Source of the DNA: Clostridioides difficile ATCC 9689 = DSM 1296
GTDB lineage: Bacteria > Bacillota > Clostridia > Peptostreptococcales > Peptostreptococcaceae
Reading direction: 5' to 3'
Assembly: GCF_001077535.1 (NCBI RefSeq)
Contig: NZ_CP011968.1
Span: 2,356,001-2,420,000 of the forward strand
Length of the DNA: 64,000 nucleotides
Part shown: piece after piece, positions 45,319 to 54,293 of the stretch
Layout of the letters: each line of letters opens with the position of its first letter
Position numbering within the stretch: the first letter of the stretch is position 1
Notes under the pieces: model-generated
What the model saw: only the letters and a program-made list of their open reading frames with translations
Databases searched by the model: none
What the model was told of the DNA's origin: nothing
Made by a program: the position numbers and the translations under genes

Positions 45319-46368
45319 TTAGAACACCTCCTTGATTTCGCCAGATTTTATTTTGCTATAAGTGTCCATTACTTGCAATGTTTTTGGTATATGATTTCCA
45401 CTAAATAAACCATACACAGGTACATTTTCTTTACATACTTTCTTTGAGGCTAAAGCAACATCTTCTACTAATTGACCTGTGTCTGTTGATTCTACTGAGA
45501 TAAATCCTTTTACATCTTTACTTACCTTTTCAAATGCTTTATATGGGAAAGGCCATACTGTTATTGGTCTTATTATTCCAACTTTTTCACCTTGTTCTCT
45601 AAGTCTTCTAACAGCATTCATAGTTGTTCTTGATGGTATACCGAACGCTACAAACACATATTCTGCATCTTCTACTTGATAATCTTCCCATTGTTGTTCA
45701 TTTTCAGTTATTCTCATACGTTTCTCCATACAAAAAGTTGGCTTTTGGTTATCTGCAACCTTTGCATGGTCTCTATTACTTCCATCATAAGTCCAACCTA
45801 AATCTCCTTCTCTCTTCTTAAACTCTGGAAATTCTACTGGTTCCATCATTTGACCTAAAGCTGCTTCTGTCAAAATTTCAACAGGCACTCTGTACTTCTC
45901 CGCTACATCAAATGAGTTATACATCAAATCTACAGTCTCTTGAATACTGTTTGGTGCATAAACTATCAAATGATAATCTCCATTTCCTCCCCCTCTAGTA
46001 TCTCTTAGATAGTCTGTCTGTGCTGAGTCCAATGAGCCAAGACCAGGCCCCCATCTCTGTACATTTACGATTACACAAGGGTAATGATTTGCACATAAGT
46101 AAGAAATCCCTTCTTGTTTTAAAGATATTCCTGGTCCTGAAGAACTCGTCATAGACCTCATTCCACTTGCATATGCTCCATATACCATATATATAGCAGC
46201 CATCTCATTTTCGGACTGTATAAAAGTTCTTCCAAGTTCAGACATTCTATGTGATAAAAATTCCATTACCTCTGTTTGTGGTGTAATTGGATATCCTGCA
46301 TAAAATTCACAACCTCCTCTTAGGGCTGCTTCTGCAATGGCGTGGTTCCCCTTCCACATCTTTTTCAT
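45319..46368 (-). CDS. 2-oxoacid:ferredoxin oxidoreductase, alpha subunit
   Basis: Alpha subunit, 349 residues, containing the pyrimidine-binding domain (GCEFYAGYPITPQTEVMEF, then SENEMAAIYMVYGA and TSSSGPGISLKQEG) and the transketolase C-like domain. The RWGPGLGSLDSAQTDYLRD stretch and overall length fit the 2-oxoisovalerate/2-oxoglutarate subfamily rather than pyruvate oxidoreductases, which are fused. AAGGAG precedes the ATG. The partner aminotransferase upstream suggests an amino-acid-derived 2-oxoacid as substrate. Confidence 0.92.
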   Translation of the reverse strand: MKKMWKGNHAIAEAALRGGCEFYAGYPITPQTEVMEFLSHRMSELGRTFIQSENEMAAIYMVYGAYASGMRSMTSSSGPGISLKQEGISYLCANHYPCVIVNVQRWGPGLGSLDSAQTDYLRDTRGGGNGDYHLIVYAPNSIQETVDLMYNSFDVAEKYRVPVEILTEAALGQMMEPVEFPEFKKREGDLGWTYDGSNRDHAKVADNQKPTFCMEKRMRITENEQQWEDYQVEDAEYVFVAFGIPSRTTMNAVRRLREQGEKVGIIRPITVWPFPYKAFEKVSKDVKGFISVESTDTGQLVEDVALASKKVCKENVPVYGLFSGNHIPKTLQVMDTYSKIKSGEIKEVF

Positions 46369-46384
46369 ATTATCCCAACTCCTT

Positions 46385-46603
46385 CTAAGCCTCTTGACAT
46401 GCTTCTTCTTTAATTATTTCAAAAACATTATCTGGACACACCTGATAGCAAATTCCACAAAGTATGCATTTACTCTCATCAACTTCTACATGAGCATAAC
46501 CTTCTTTATTTATCTTACTTGATATTTTTAATGCTCCTTTTTTACAAGATATAACGCAGTATTCACAACTTTTACATCTCTCTGCGTTTATTTTTAAGTT
46601 CAT
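46385..46603 (-). CDS. 2-oxoacid:ferredoxin oxidoreductase, delta (ferredoxin) subunit
   Basis: A 72-residue two-cluster ferredoxin with CKSCEYCVISCKKGA and CILCGICYQVCPDN. It passes electrons from the thiamine-bound intermediate to free ferredoxin. GGGGTG lies 5 nt before the ATG at 46603; an upstream in-frame ATG at 46621 is less well placed. First of the four oxidoreductase genes, 16 nt before the alpha subunit. Confidence 0.92.
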   Translation of the reverse strand: MNLKINAERCKSCEYCVISCKKGALKISSKINKEGYAHVEVDESKCILCGICYQVCPDNVFEIIKEEACQEA

Positions 46604-46635
46604 ATCTACACCCCGTTTCATAATATTTCTATCTA

Positions 46636-47739
46636 TTATCCAATACTTGGCTCTCCTTTAATATTTAATATTTCCTTTAAAACTGCTACAAATTTCTTAT
46701 TTTCTTCCATAGTTCCAATACTTACACGTGCATGTGTAGCACTTGGTCTTATTACAAACCCTCTTTTTTTCAAGTCTTCAAATAACTTAGGTATATCTGT
46801 TTTCATATCTACATAAAGGAAATTTGATTGTGAATCTACAACATCAAATCCCATTTTTGTAAACTCTTCTTTAAAGTAAGCCATTCCAACTCTATTTAAT
46901 TCATATGTTTCTTTTATAAACTCTTCATCATCAAGTGCTGCTGTTGCTCCACTTATAGCAACACGATTTGCAGAGAAAGGCTCTTTTACTGTAAATAAAG
47001 TTCTTATTATCTCATCTTTAGCAATACCATATCCTACTCTAAGCCCTGCAAGACCATATATTTTAGAGAAAGTTCTTGTTACTATAACGTTATAATTTTC
47101 CCTTACATACTTAAGTCCATCCACATAATTAGGAACTGTTAAAAATTCTATATATGCTTCATCCAATATAGTTATAATATTTTCAGGGACTTTCTTTAAA
47201 AATTCTTCTAACTCTTTATCATCCACAATTGTTCCTGTTGGATTATTAGGGTTACATACACATATTAATTTTGTTTTATCTGTAATCTTATCTAATATAC
47301 CTTGTAAATCATACTTATAATCTTCTGTTAAAGGTACTTCTACTGGTATCCCTTCATTTTTTATAGTTGCAGTTCTATATGATGGAAATGTTGGGTTACA
47401 ATATATAACTTCATCTCCTCTATTTATAAAAGCCTCACCTATTAGAGTGATAACGTTATCTGCACCATTAGCAACAATAAAATTTTCTGGTTTTAAATCT
47501 AACTTTTCAGCTAATTTTCTTCTAAGTTCGTTAGCTTCTGGCTCTGGATAAAGTTGACCTTGTTTTAACATTTCAATCATAGCTTCTATTGCTTTTGGTG
47601 ATGGTCCTAGAGGATTTTCATTTGAAGCTAATTTTATTATTTCTTTTACACCATATTTTTCCTTAACTTTTTCTATTGGTTCACCTGGAACATATTGATG
47701 TAATTCTTTTACGGTATTTCTCAATAATTTTTCTATCAT
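46636..47739 (-). CDS. hisC: Histidinol-phosphate/aromatic aminotransferase (HisC family)
   Basis: PLP-dependent fold-type I aminotransferase of 367 residues. Motifs: LASNENPLGPSPKA, NGADNVI, CNPNNPTG, DEAYIEF, the PLP lysine in TFSKIYGLAGLRVGYG, and the late arginine of RPSATHARVSIG. It starts at ATG 47739 with GAGGGGG 8 nt upstream. Although HisC-like in sequence, it is placed directly ahead of a 2-oxoacid oxidoreductase and away from histidine genes, so it more likely deaminates an amino acid (aromatic or branched) for fermentation. Confidence 0.87.
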   Translation of the reverse strand: MIEKLLRNTVKELHQYVPGEPIEKVKEKYGVKEIIKLASNENPLGPSPKAIEAMIEMLKQGQLYPEPEANELRRKLAEKLDLKPENFIVANGADNVITLIGEAFINRGDEVIYCNPTFPSYRTATIKNEGIPVEVPLTEDYKYDLQGILDKITDKTKLICVCNPNNPTGTIVDDKELEEFLKKVPENIITILDEAYIEFLTVPNYVDGLKYVRENYNVIVTRTFSKIYGLAGLRVGYGIAKDEIIRTLFTVKEPFSANRVAISGATAALDDEEFIKETYELNRVGMAYFKEEFTKMGFDVVDSQSNFLYVDMKTDIPKLFEDLKKRGFVIRPSATHARVSIGTMEENKKFVAVLKEILNIKGEPSIG

Positions 47740-47841
47740 TTTTAAAAGCCCCCTCTGTATATGTATTTTCATTTATATAAACGCTATTGCGTCTACTTAC
47801 TTTAATAGCTTAAATTAACCATCTACTTAACTTTCTTTTAA

Positions 47842-49272
47842 CTAAGCATTTCTTTGATTTAACTCTTCTCTTATTTGGTTTAATTTCTTGTCACTTACTG
47901 GATATAGTATTGCTATAACAACAGCTATTATTAAAGGTATTGCCATAGAATAAGAAATCATATTTATAAAACCTGATTTAACTGCTTCTGTGACTACCAT
48001 ATCAGCTTGATATCCCATTGAGTTCATTAAAACTGTTCTTATAGTAGTTGCAAGTAATACTCCTACTTGTATTGCAACTGGATATAGTGACATACTTAAG
48101 CCAGGTAAGTCTTTTCCTGATTTCCAATGCCCATAATCACAAGAACCGGCAAAGAAATTAAGATTTATTATTGATACTACATTTGAAAAACCTCCACCAA
48201 TTGCCAACAACATAGTTACTCCTAAAGTAGTTTTCCCCCAAGGAGTCCATGCAACCAATAAGTGGCATAGTGCACATATAGAAAAAGAAATTATTGAAGC
48301 TAGTTTTTGCTCTCTACAGATTTTTATAAACACTGGTGCGAAAAACATGAATGCTACACTTACCAAAGGCATGATTGATAAAAATACTGCTAATCCACGT
48401 TCATCTTCTATTACATATTTAAAATAATATGGAGCCAAAGGTCCTAATCCTATAGATCTTATACATATAAGAAATTCTAAACAAAATGCCATCATAAGTG
48501 GTACATTAGTGAATAAAGCTTTTGCCATTTCACTTGCTTTAATCTTTGGCTTCTCTTCTTTTTGAAGAACTTCTTCTTCTGCTCCAGATTTTATTATCTC
48601 TGTTGAAGAAAACCAAAATACTAAAAGGCATCCTGCTGCAAAGAATAAGTAGGTACCTAAATAACCCATTCCTTCTCCACCTAATACATCTGCAAATAAA
48701 ACTAATAATAACGGATATGAAAAACCTACTAAGAATTTACCAACTTCTTTAAATATATTCGTAGTAGTTGAGCCTATAACTCGGTCTCTAGGTGTCTTAG
48801 CAACTACAGGGTAAATAGCATAAATTATAGTGAAAACTACTTGCTGAGCACAAGATGCTATTAATAATAAAGCTGTCATCAAAGGTAAAAGTAATGCTGG
48901 ACTTATTTTCATTAATGGAACTATGAAAAATATTCCATATGTTAATGCTAACGCTGCTGGTGCATATCTAAGCCATGGATAATACTTTCCTTTTTTGAAT
49001 GGTTGTTTGTCAAATACTGTACCTGTTATAGGAGCTACAGCAATTTTTATGAAAGATTGTATAATTTGCATACCACCTGCCATAATTACACCAAGTTTTG
49101 CCACATCAGTTAAAAAAATATTTGTAACAGTTGATACAAAGTAACCTATAAAATTGTACGCTAAGTTTATAGAACTTGAATATGTGTATATTGCTCTTTT
49201 CTTAGGGTCTCTCATATCATCTCTAAAATTTGATATAAGATTTCCTTTTGGTTTGCTTTCTTGACTACTCAC
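47842..49272 (-). CDS. MFS transporter of the GPH (glycoside-pentoside-hexuronide:cation) type
   Basis: A 476-residue membrane protein with about 12 transmembrane helices, resembling MelB/GPH symporters (YSSSINLAYNFIGYF near the start, then KLGVIMAGGMQI, GKYYPWLRYAPAAL). It has a GTG start with GGAGGGG 5 nt upstream. GPH proteins usually carry sugars with Na+ or H+. Here it heads the aminotransferase-oxidoreductase operon (69 nt gap plus leader), so it may import an amino acid, peptide or organic acid instead; that is inference from context. Confidence 0.85.
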   Translation of the reverse strand: MSSQESKPKGNLISNFRDDMRDPKKRAIYTYSSSINLAYNFIGYFVSTVTNIFLTDVAKLGVIMAGGMQIIQSFIKIAVAPITGTVFDKQPFKKGKYYPWLRYAPAALALTYGIFFIVPLMKISPALLLPLMTALLLIASCAQQVVFTIIYAIYPVVAKTPRDRVIGSTTTNIFKEVGKFLVGFSYPLLLVLFADVLGGEGMGYLGTYLFFAAGCLLVFWFSSTEIIKSGAEEEVLQKEEKPKIKASEMAKALFTNVPLMMAFCLEFLICIRSIGLGPLAPYYFKYVIEDERGLAVFLSIMPLVSVAFMFFAPVFIKICREQKLASIISFSICALCHLLVAWTPWGKTTLGVTMLLAIGGGFSNVVSIINLNFFAGSCDYGHWKSGKDLPGLSMSLYPVAIQVGVLLATTIRTVLMNSMGYQADMVVTEAVKSGFINMISYSMAIPLIIAVVIAILYPVSDKKLNQIREELNQRNA

Positions 49273-49929
49273 ATCTACCCCTCCCTTATAAAATTTTCTT
49301 ACTTTTTATTATTCACGTATAATAATATATATTTTGAATCTTAAATATCTCATTCTTGATTCAGGAGTATATTTTTATATGTGTATAATTTTAATTTAAT
49401 TATATTCTCAAAATTCATAATTGTCAAACACTTTTTAAGTTTTATTTTTTACTACTAAAATTAACTAAAAAGCTATTTAGACTTAATTTAGGTTTGTTTT
49501 TTATTATTTTCTTGTTTTGAAATGTCATTGAAATGCGTATTTTAAATTATTTTATCATATTTCTAGTGATTTTAATTTTTTATAATTTTATTCAAGAATA
49601 ATTTATTCAAGATATTTCTATACTACATCCAGATATTAAAAATATCTTTTTCTTATTTAAATTCCTTTTATTTTTATACATGTACTATTGATTTAAAAAT
49701 AAAAGCGTGTTACAATTACAAAAAAGAATCTATGAGATAAATATCAATATGCAAAAATTTCAGAATTTTCAATTTTCTATTTTTACGTAATTTCCATCTA
49801 ATATCATAAATTATTATAGCTATATTAATCTAAAACCAATAAAACAAATATCGTACTACTTTTATATAAAATATATTTTAAATATATTTTGTATATTTTA
49901 TTAAAATATTTTATAAAGGAGAAAAGACT
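49273..49929. other. Divergent regulatory region between the fermentation operon and the SSS transporter
   Basis: No gene. Candidate operators: a palindrome TTATTCAAGAATAA (49588-49601) overlapping a direct repeat of TTATTCAAGA (49588-49597 and 49603-49612, 15-bp period), and TGAATC/GATTCA (49335-49362). The TetR gene at 51318 may bind here and control both transcripts. Confidence 0.4.
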
Positions 49930-51294
49930 ATGTTACTTTTAATTGTTACGTGTGCAATATACATATGGATTGGTTTTTATTTTTCAAAAAAAGTTAAAAC
50001 AGCATCCGATTTCCTAATCGCAGGTAGAAATCTGCCTTTGCCTATACTAGCTGCAACCATTGCTGCTACATCTTTTGGAGGAGGGTGCTTAGTTGGTGGA
50101 GTTCAATGGGGAGCTGAAAGAGGACTTTGGGTTGGAATGTATTCTACTATAGGTGCAGCTTTAGCTTGCTTTATAAATGCATTTTTCGCAGGAAAATTAA
50201 GAAGCTTATCTTGTGATATAACACCTGCTGATTATATTGAAACTAGATATGGTCATAGTATATTTTTAAGAGCTTATCAAAGTCTTGTAACACCAATATC
50301 TATACTAGCTATTATGGGTAGTCAATTAATTTCTTTTGGTTCTGTATCTACTGCATTTGGTATTCCTTATGATATAGCTGTAATTATAGGAGTTATAGTT
50401 ATCATTATATATACTTATACATCAGGAATGTGGGGAGTTGCAGTATCAGCATTTATTCAACTTGCTATTTGTATAGTGTTTTTGCCAATAGTAGCTTATA
50501 TAAGCTTAAAATTAGTTGGCGACAACCCTTTACTTATGTTACAATCAATGGTAAAAGAACCATTCTTTCCAGGAAATAAATCGATTAGTGATTTTATGTA
50601 TACAGTTTTACCATTAGTTTTAGGCTCAATATTTTCTTATGAAAGTTTTTTAAGATATCAATGTGCTGATAATGCTAAAAATGCAGTTAAAAGTAGTGTA
50701 ATTGCAGGATTTATACTATTATTTCTTGCTTTCCCTATAGGAATAATTGGAGCTATTGGTGGTAGTTTATTTCCAAATATATCATCTGTTCAGGTTTTAC
50801 CTCAAATGATATCGACTACTTTACCACCTTTAATATCTGTATTATTCTTAGCTGCTATATTGGCTGCCATAATGTCTACTGCCGATTCATTAATGACCTC
50901 AATGAGTGCTATTATATCAAGAGATATTTATAACAAATTATTACATCCTAATATAGAATTTAATGATTTAAAAAATACTCTAAAGTATTCTCAAATTGCA
51001 TCAGCTTTGACAGCTATAATAGGTGCAATCATAGCACTTAAATTTGATAGTTTATTAGAATTATTGTTTTGGCCAGCTCCATTATGTACAGGTGTAATAT
51101 TTGCACCATTTGTAATTGGTCTTTGCTGGAAAGGTGCTACAAAAAAAGGAGCTATCTATGCTGTTATAGTAAGTGTTATATTGGCATTATTAAATATGAT
51201 TGGTATTCTTACTGTATTTGACAGAATTTTGGTTCCTATAATAGGTGGTTCTATTACAATATTTATAGTTAGCAAATTTTCAAAAAAAGATTGA
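49930..51294 (+). CDS. Sodium:solute symporter (SSS family)
   Basis: Na+-coupled transporter of 454 residues with about 12-13 membrane helices. It starts inside helix 1 (MLLLIVTCAIYIWIGFYFSK) and shows the SSS signature areas DFLIAGRNLPLP, FGGGCLVGGVQWG and ILAAIMSTADSLMTSMSAII (the Na2-site serine region). AAAGGAG lies 8 nt before the ATG. Substrate unknown; being divergent from the 2-oxoacid operon, an organic acid or amino acid is likely. The TetR gene follows immediately. Confidence 0.9.
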   Translation: MLLLIVTCAIYIWIGFYFSKKVKTASDFLIAGRNLPLPILAATIAATSFGGGCLVGGVQWGAERGLWVGMYSTIGAALACFINAFFAGKLRSLSCDITPADYIETRYGHSIFLRAYQSLVTPISILAIMGSQLISFGSVSTAFGIPYDIAVIIGVIVIIIYTYTSGMWGVAVSAFIQLAICIVFLPIVAYISLKLVGDNPLLMLQSMVKEPFFPGNKSISDFMYTVLPLVLGSIFSYESFLRYQCADNAKNAVKSSVIAGFILLFLAFPIGIIGAIGGSLFPNISSVQVLPQMISTTLPPLISVLFLAAILAAIMSTADSLMTSMSAIISRDIYNKLLHPNIEFNDLKNTLKYSQIASALTAIIGAIIALKFDSLLELLFWPAPLCTGVIFAPFVIGLCWKGATKKGAIYAVIVSVILALLNMIGILTVFDRILVPIIGGSITIFIVSKFSKKD

Positions 51295-51317
51295 AAAGAG
51301 AGGTATACACAGTAAAT

Positions 51318-51971
51318 ATGTCAAAATCAGAAAAGGGCAAAGAAACAAAAGCTAGTATTATAAGTGCTGCTAGAGAATTATTTTTTGAGCAAGGTTATCA
51401 TAAGACAACAACTAGGCAAATTGCAGAAAGAGCTAATATAAATTTAGGTCTAATAAGCTATTACTTCTCAAGTAAAAGCGAAATAGGAGCTATAATATAT
51501 GAAGATATAAGAAATGAAATGCAGTCTTTAATCTATAACTACCATGAAGAAGGTACTATGATGATGTTCTTTCTTGCTATGAATGCTGACCTTTGTTTCC
51601 TTCTAAAAAACGAAGCATATAGAAATTTTTATTTGGATATAGCTTATGAAGAAGCTATTTTAAGCTATCAAAGAAGTGTAACCGAAATGGTCATGAAAAG
51701 ATATGTTAATGATAAAGAATCTATAGAACATGATGAATTAATACTTTCTTGTATTGGTATACTTGCTATGAAACCTGAAATAATTAGAGTTTATACTTCA
51801 CACAAGTACGATATATCTTCTCAAGCTGTAATAAAGCATTTTACAAAACAGTTTCTTATTAATCTTGGTCATAGTACGGATTTATGCGAAGAGATTTTAG
51901 AGGAATTGAGTAAATACTATATAGATATAGTTGACAATTTTACTCCAATAATAACTCGTGTAAGAACTTAA
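51318..51971 (+). CDS. TetR/AcrR-family transcriptional regulator
   Basis: A 217-residue repressor-type protein. The N-terminal helix-turn-helix is typical (KASIISAARELFFEQGYHKT, then TTRQIAERANINLGLISYYF). The C-terminal ligand domain is helical and variable. The frame opens at a TTG overlapping the SSS stop (51291), but that codon has no ribosome site, while GAGAGG precedes the ATG at 51318 at a somewhat long distance. It is cotranscribed with the SSS transporter and probably regulates it and perhaps the divergent operon. Confidence 0.88.
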   Translation: MSKSEKGKETKASIISAARELFFEQGYHKTTTRQIAERANINLGLISYYFSSKSEIGAIIYEDIRNEMQSLIYNYHEEGTMMMFFLAMNADLCFLLKNEAYRNFYLDIAYEEAILSYQRSVTEMVMKRYVNDKESIEHDELILSCIGILAMKPEIIRVYTSHKYDISSQAVIKHFTKQFLINLGHSTDLCEEILEELSKYYIDIVDNFTPIITRVRT

Positions 51972-51993
51972 TAAAATTTTATTAAATTCTTAG

Positions 51994-52038
51994 AGACTGA
52001 AATTTTAAAATCATAATTTGATTTTAGGATTTCAGTCT
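51994..52038 (+). terminator. Terminator of the SSS-TetR operon
   Basis: Hairpin AGACTGAAAT-TTTAAAATCA with its near-complement ending ATTTCAGTCT, loop of 5 nt, T-rich tail; 23 nt past the stop. Confidence 0.7.
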
Positions 52039-52089
52039 TTATCATATTTAAAGATATTTTATAGTATACCTGTTAATACCATAAGTGTA

Positions 52090-52872
52090 CTATCCAATTA
52101 TATCTATAAATTTCTTTATCCATAAATTCCAAAGACGCCATTCATGCCCCCCTACACACTCTTCATATTCAACATCTACACCCAGAGAATCTGCATATTT
52201 TTTAAACATCTGATTATTTTTATATAAAAAATCTCTATCACCACAAAATTGATAAATTTTAGGAATATCTTCATTTCTTTCTTTAAGGTTCTTAAGTATG
52301 TAAAGTAAATCATTCTCACTATTTCTAGCGTCTTCTGGTCTACCAAAATCGTGAAATAGAATGTCTGCATTGGTTTCTATTTGTTGATTTTCTAACTCAT
52401 GAATCATATCAGGCGAACCAGAAAAACTTGCAACTGCCGAAAACTCTTTTGGTTTTGAAAGCGCTAATTTTAAAGCTCCATATCCCCCCATAGACATACC
52501 AGCTACAAAGTTATCTTCCCTTTTATCTGATAAAGGAAATATAGCTCTAACAAATTTAGGTAATTCCTCGCTTACAAAAGTAAAATATTGGTGTCCATAC
52601 GCCATATCAGTATAAAAACTAGTTTCTACTCTTGGTATTACTAGGGCTATATTTTTATTTTTAGCATAATGCTCTACATTAGTATATCTAATCCATGAGC
52701 TTTGGTCATCTTCTAAACCATGAAATAAGTATAATGTTTTAAATTTACCTTCAAAATCATATATCTCTTTACCACTAAAAAGTTCTTTTCCATTTGCTAC
52801 AGGCAAAATTACAATTATATCAGTTTCTCCTCCAGTATATTTAGATTTAAATTTACATTCTATAAATGCCAC
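52090..52872 (-). CDS. Esterase D/tributyrin esterase family protein
   Basis: Alpha/beta hydrolase of 260 residues. The nucleophile elbow is GMSMGGYGA, the oxyanion/early motif LYLFHGLEDDQSSW, and the late histidine is in GGHEWRLW. These match the tributyrin esterase EstA / S-formylglutathione hydrolase family. The best start is the GTG at 52872 with AGAGGTG upstream; the longer frame to 52917 adds 15 non-family residues. No signal peptide. The true ester substrate is unknown. Confidence 0.87.
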   Translation of the reverse strand: MAFIECKFKSKYTGGETDIIVILPVANGKELFSGKEIYDFEGKFKTLYLFHGLEDDQSSWIRYTNVEHYAKNKNIALVIPRVETSFYTDMAYGHQYFTFVSEELPKFVRAIFPLSDKREDNFVAGMSMGGYGALKLALSKPKEFSAVASFSGSPDMIHELENQQIETNADILFHDFGRPEDARNSENDLLYILKNLKERNEDIPKIYQFCGDRDFLYKNNQMFKKYADSLGVDVEYEECVGGHEWRLWNLWIKKFIDIIG

Positions 52873-52905
52873 AAAAAACACCTCTTCTATAATAATTTTA
52901 TATCT

Positions 52906-52941
52906 AAAAAGCACCAAGAGTTTAACTTTCTCAGTGCTTTA
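52906..52941 (-). terminator. Terminator of the AI-2E-family gene
   Basis: Stem AAAGCAC-TGAG / CTC-TTGGTGCTTT followed on the minus strand by TTTTTAG, 48 nt after the stop. Confidence 0.65.
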
Positions 52942-52988
52942 AATATTGCTTAATTTATATATTTTTAATTATACATAATATTTTTTAG

Positions 52989-54155
52989 CTACATATAATC
53001 GGAAGTATCTGTCGGTAATCCCTTTTTGTCCAATTTACTTTCAACAATATCCTTAATTATAGAATAAATTACTGCAAACATTGGAACTCCTATAACCATT
53101 CCAATAAAACCTAATAATTTTCCTGCAACCAATAAGGAGAACAAAATCCAAAATGCAGATATACCAATTGAATCTCCAAGTATTTTAGGTCCTATAATAT
53201 TTCCATCTATCTGTTGTATTATTAATATAATTAACAATAACCAGAAAGCTTTTATAGGAGATACAAACATCACTATTAGCGTAGATGGTATAGCTCCAAA
53301 TAAAGGTCCAAAGAAAGGGATAATATTTGTAATACCAATTATAACTGATATTAATAATGTATATGGCATTTTAACTAATGTAAGTATTACAAATGTTAGA
53401 ATACCTATAATGAATGAATCTAATATTTTGCCACCTAAAAATCTTCCAAATGTATAGTTACTTCTATGAGTTAATTCTAAAATTCTGGCAGCTTGTTTTT
53501 CTGTAAATACTGCATAAGTTATTTTTTTGCTTAATCCATAGAATTTTTCTTTATCAATTAATAAGTATACTGAAACAATTAATCCTAGTACAATATTCCA
53601 TATACTAGAGGCTACATTCTTTAACATACTTCCTAATATTGGGATTAAATCTGTTACAAACTTTATAATATATGTAACAAACTCATTCCACTTATCAACT
53701 GCCAAATTAAAGTATTGCTCATCAAGATTTAAATCAGTCATTAATTTATCAATAAGCTTAGTTGCATTGTTTACATACATAGGTATATCATTTGCTAGTC
53801 CAACAATACTCTCAATTACTTGTGGCAATACGAAATGCATAAATAAGTAAAGTATCAATGTAGCTGTTGCATATGTTAATAAAAGACCCAAGCCTCTTTT
53901 TGAACTTTGTTTTAGTTTTTTTAATTTCTCACTTTTTATAAAAATTCTGTCTTCATAAAACTTTAAAATAAAATTAAGAAGATATGCAATAGCAAATCCT
54001 ATTATAAAAGGTTGTAATGTTGTAAATATAGCATCTAAATTATTAGAAAATACATCAATTTGTGATGATACTAGATAAAATATAATACTACTAGCAGCTA
54101 TTATAAATGTATAAATTGCTATTGTTGTGTATTTTGTATTCCAATTAATTTTCAT
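52989..54155 (-). CDS. AI-2E family transporter (PF01594)
   Basis: Membrane protein of 388 residues with about eight helices: two at the N-terminus, a central soluble stretch (about 95-150), and a helical C-terminal bundle with the family motif VIIGITNIIPFFGPLFGAIP and later GNIIGPKILGDSIGISAFW. Members include AI-2 exporters and Na+/H+ antiporters, so the name does not prove a substrate. AAGGAGG precedes the ATG. Monocistronic. Confidence 0.88.
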   Translation of the reverse strand: MKINWNTKYTTIAIYTFIIAASSIIFYLVSSQIDVFSNNLDAIFTTLQPFIIGFAIAYLLNFILKFYEDRIFIKSEKLKKLKQSSKRGLGLLLTYATATLILYLFMHFVLPQVIESIVGLANDIPMYVNNATKLIDKLMTDLNLDEQYFNLAVDKWNEFVTYIIKFVTDLIPILGSMLKNVASSIWNIVLGLIVSVYLLIDKEKFYGLSKKITYAVFTEKQAARILELTHRSNYTFGRFLGGKILDSFIIGILTFVILTLVKMPYTLLISVIIGITNIIPFFGPLFGAIPSTLIVMFVSPIKAFWLLLIILIIQQIDGNIIGPKILGDSIGISAFWILFSLLVAGKLLGFIGMVIGVPMFAVIYSIIKDIVESKLDKKGLPTDTSDYM

Positions 54156-54293
54156 TTTTTCCTCCTTATTTCTATATAATTAAATTTTATCACAAAATCA
54201 CCACTTTTATAACAAATATACCAAATTAAAAATAAAATATATTCAGAATACAAATACTCAATTTTATTTATATTTATTATTCTACAATATAAC

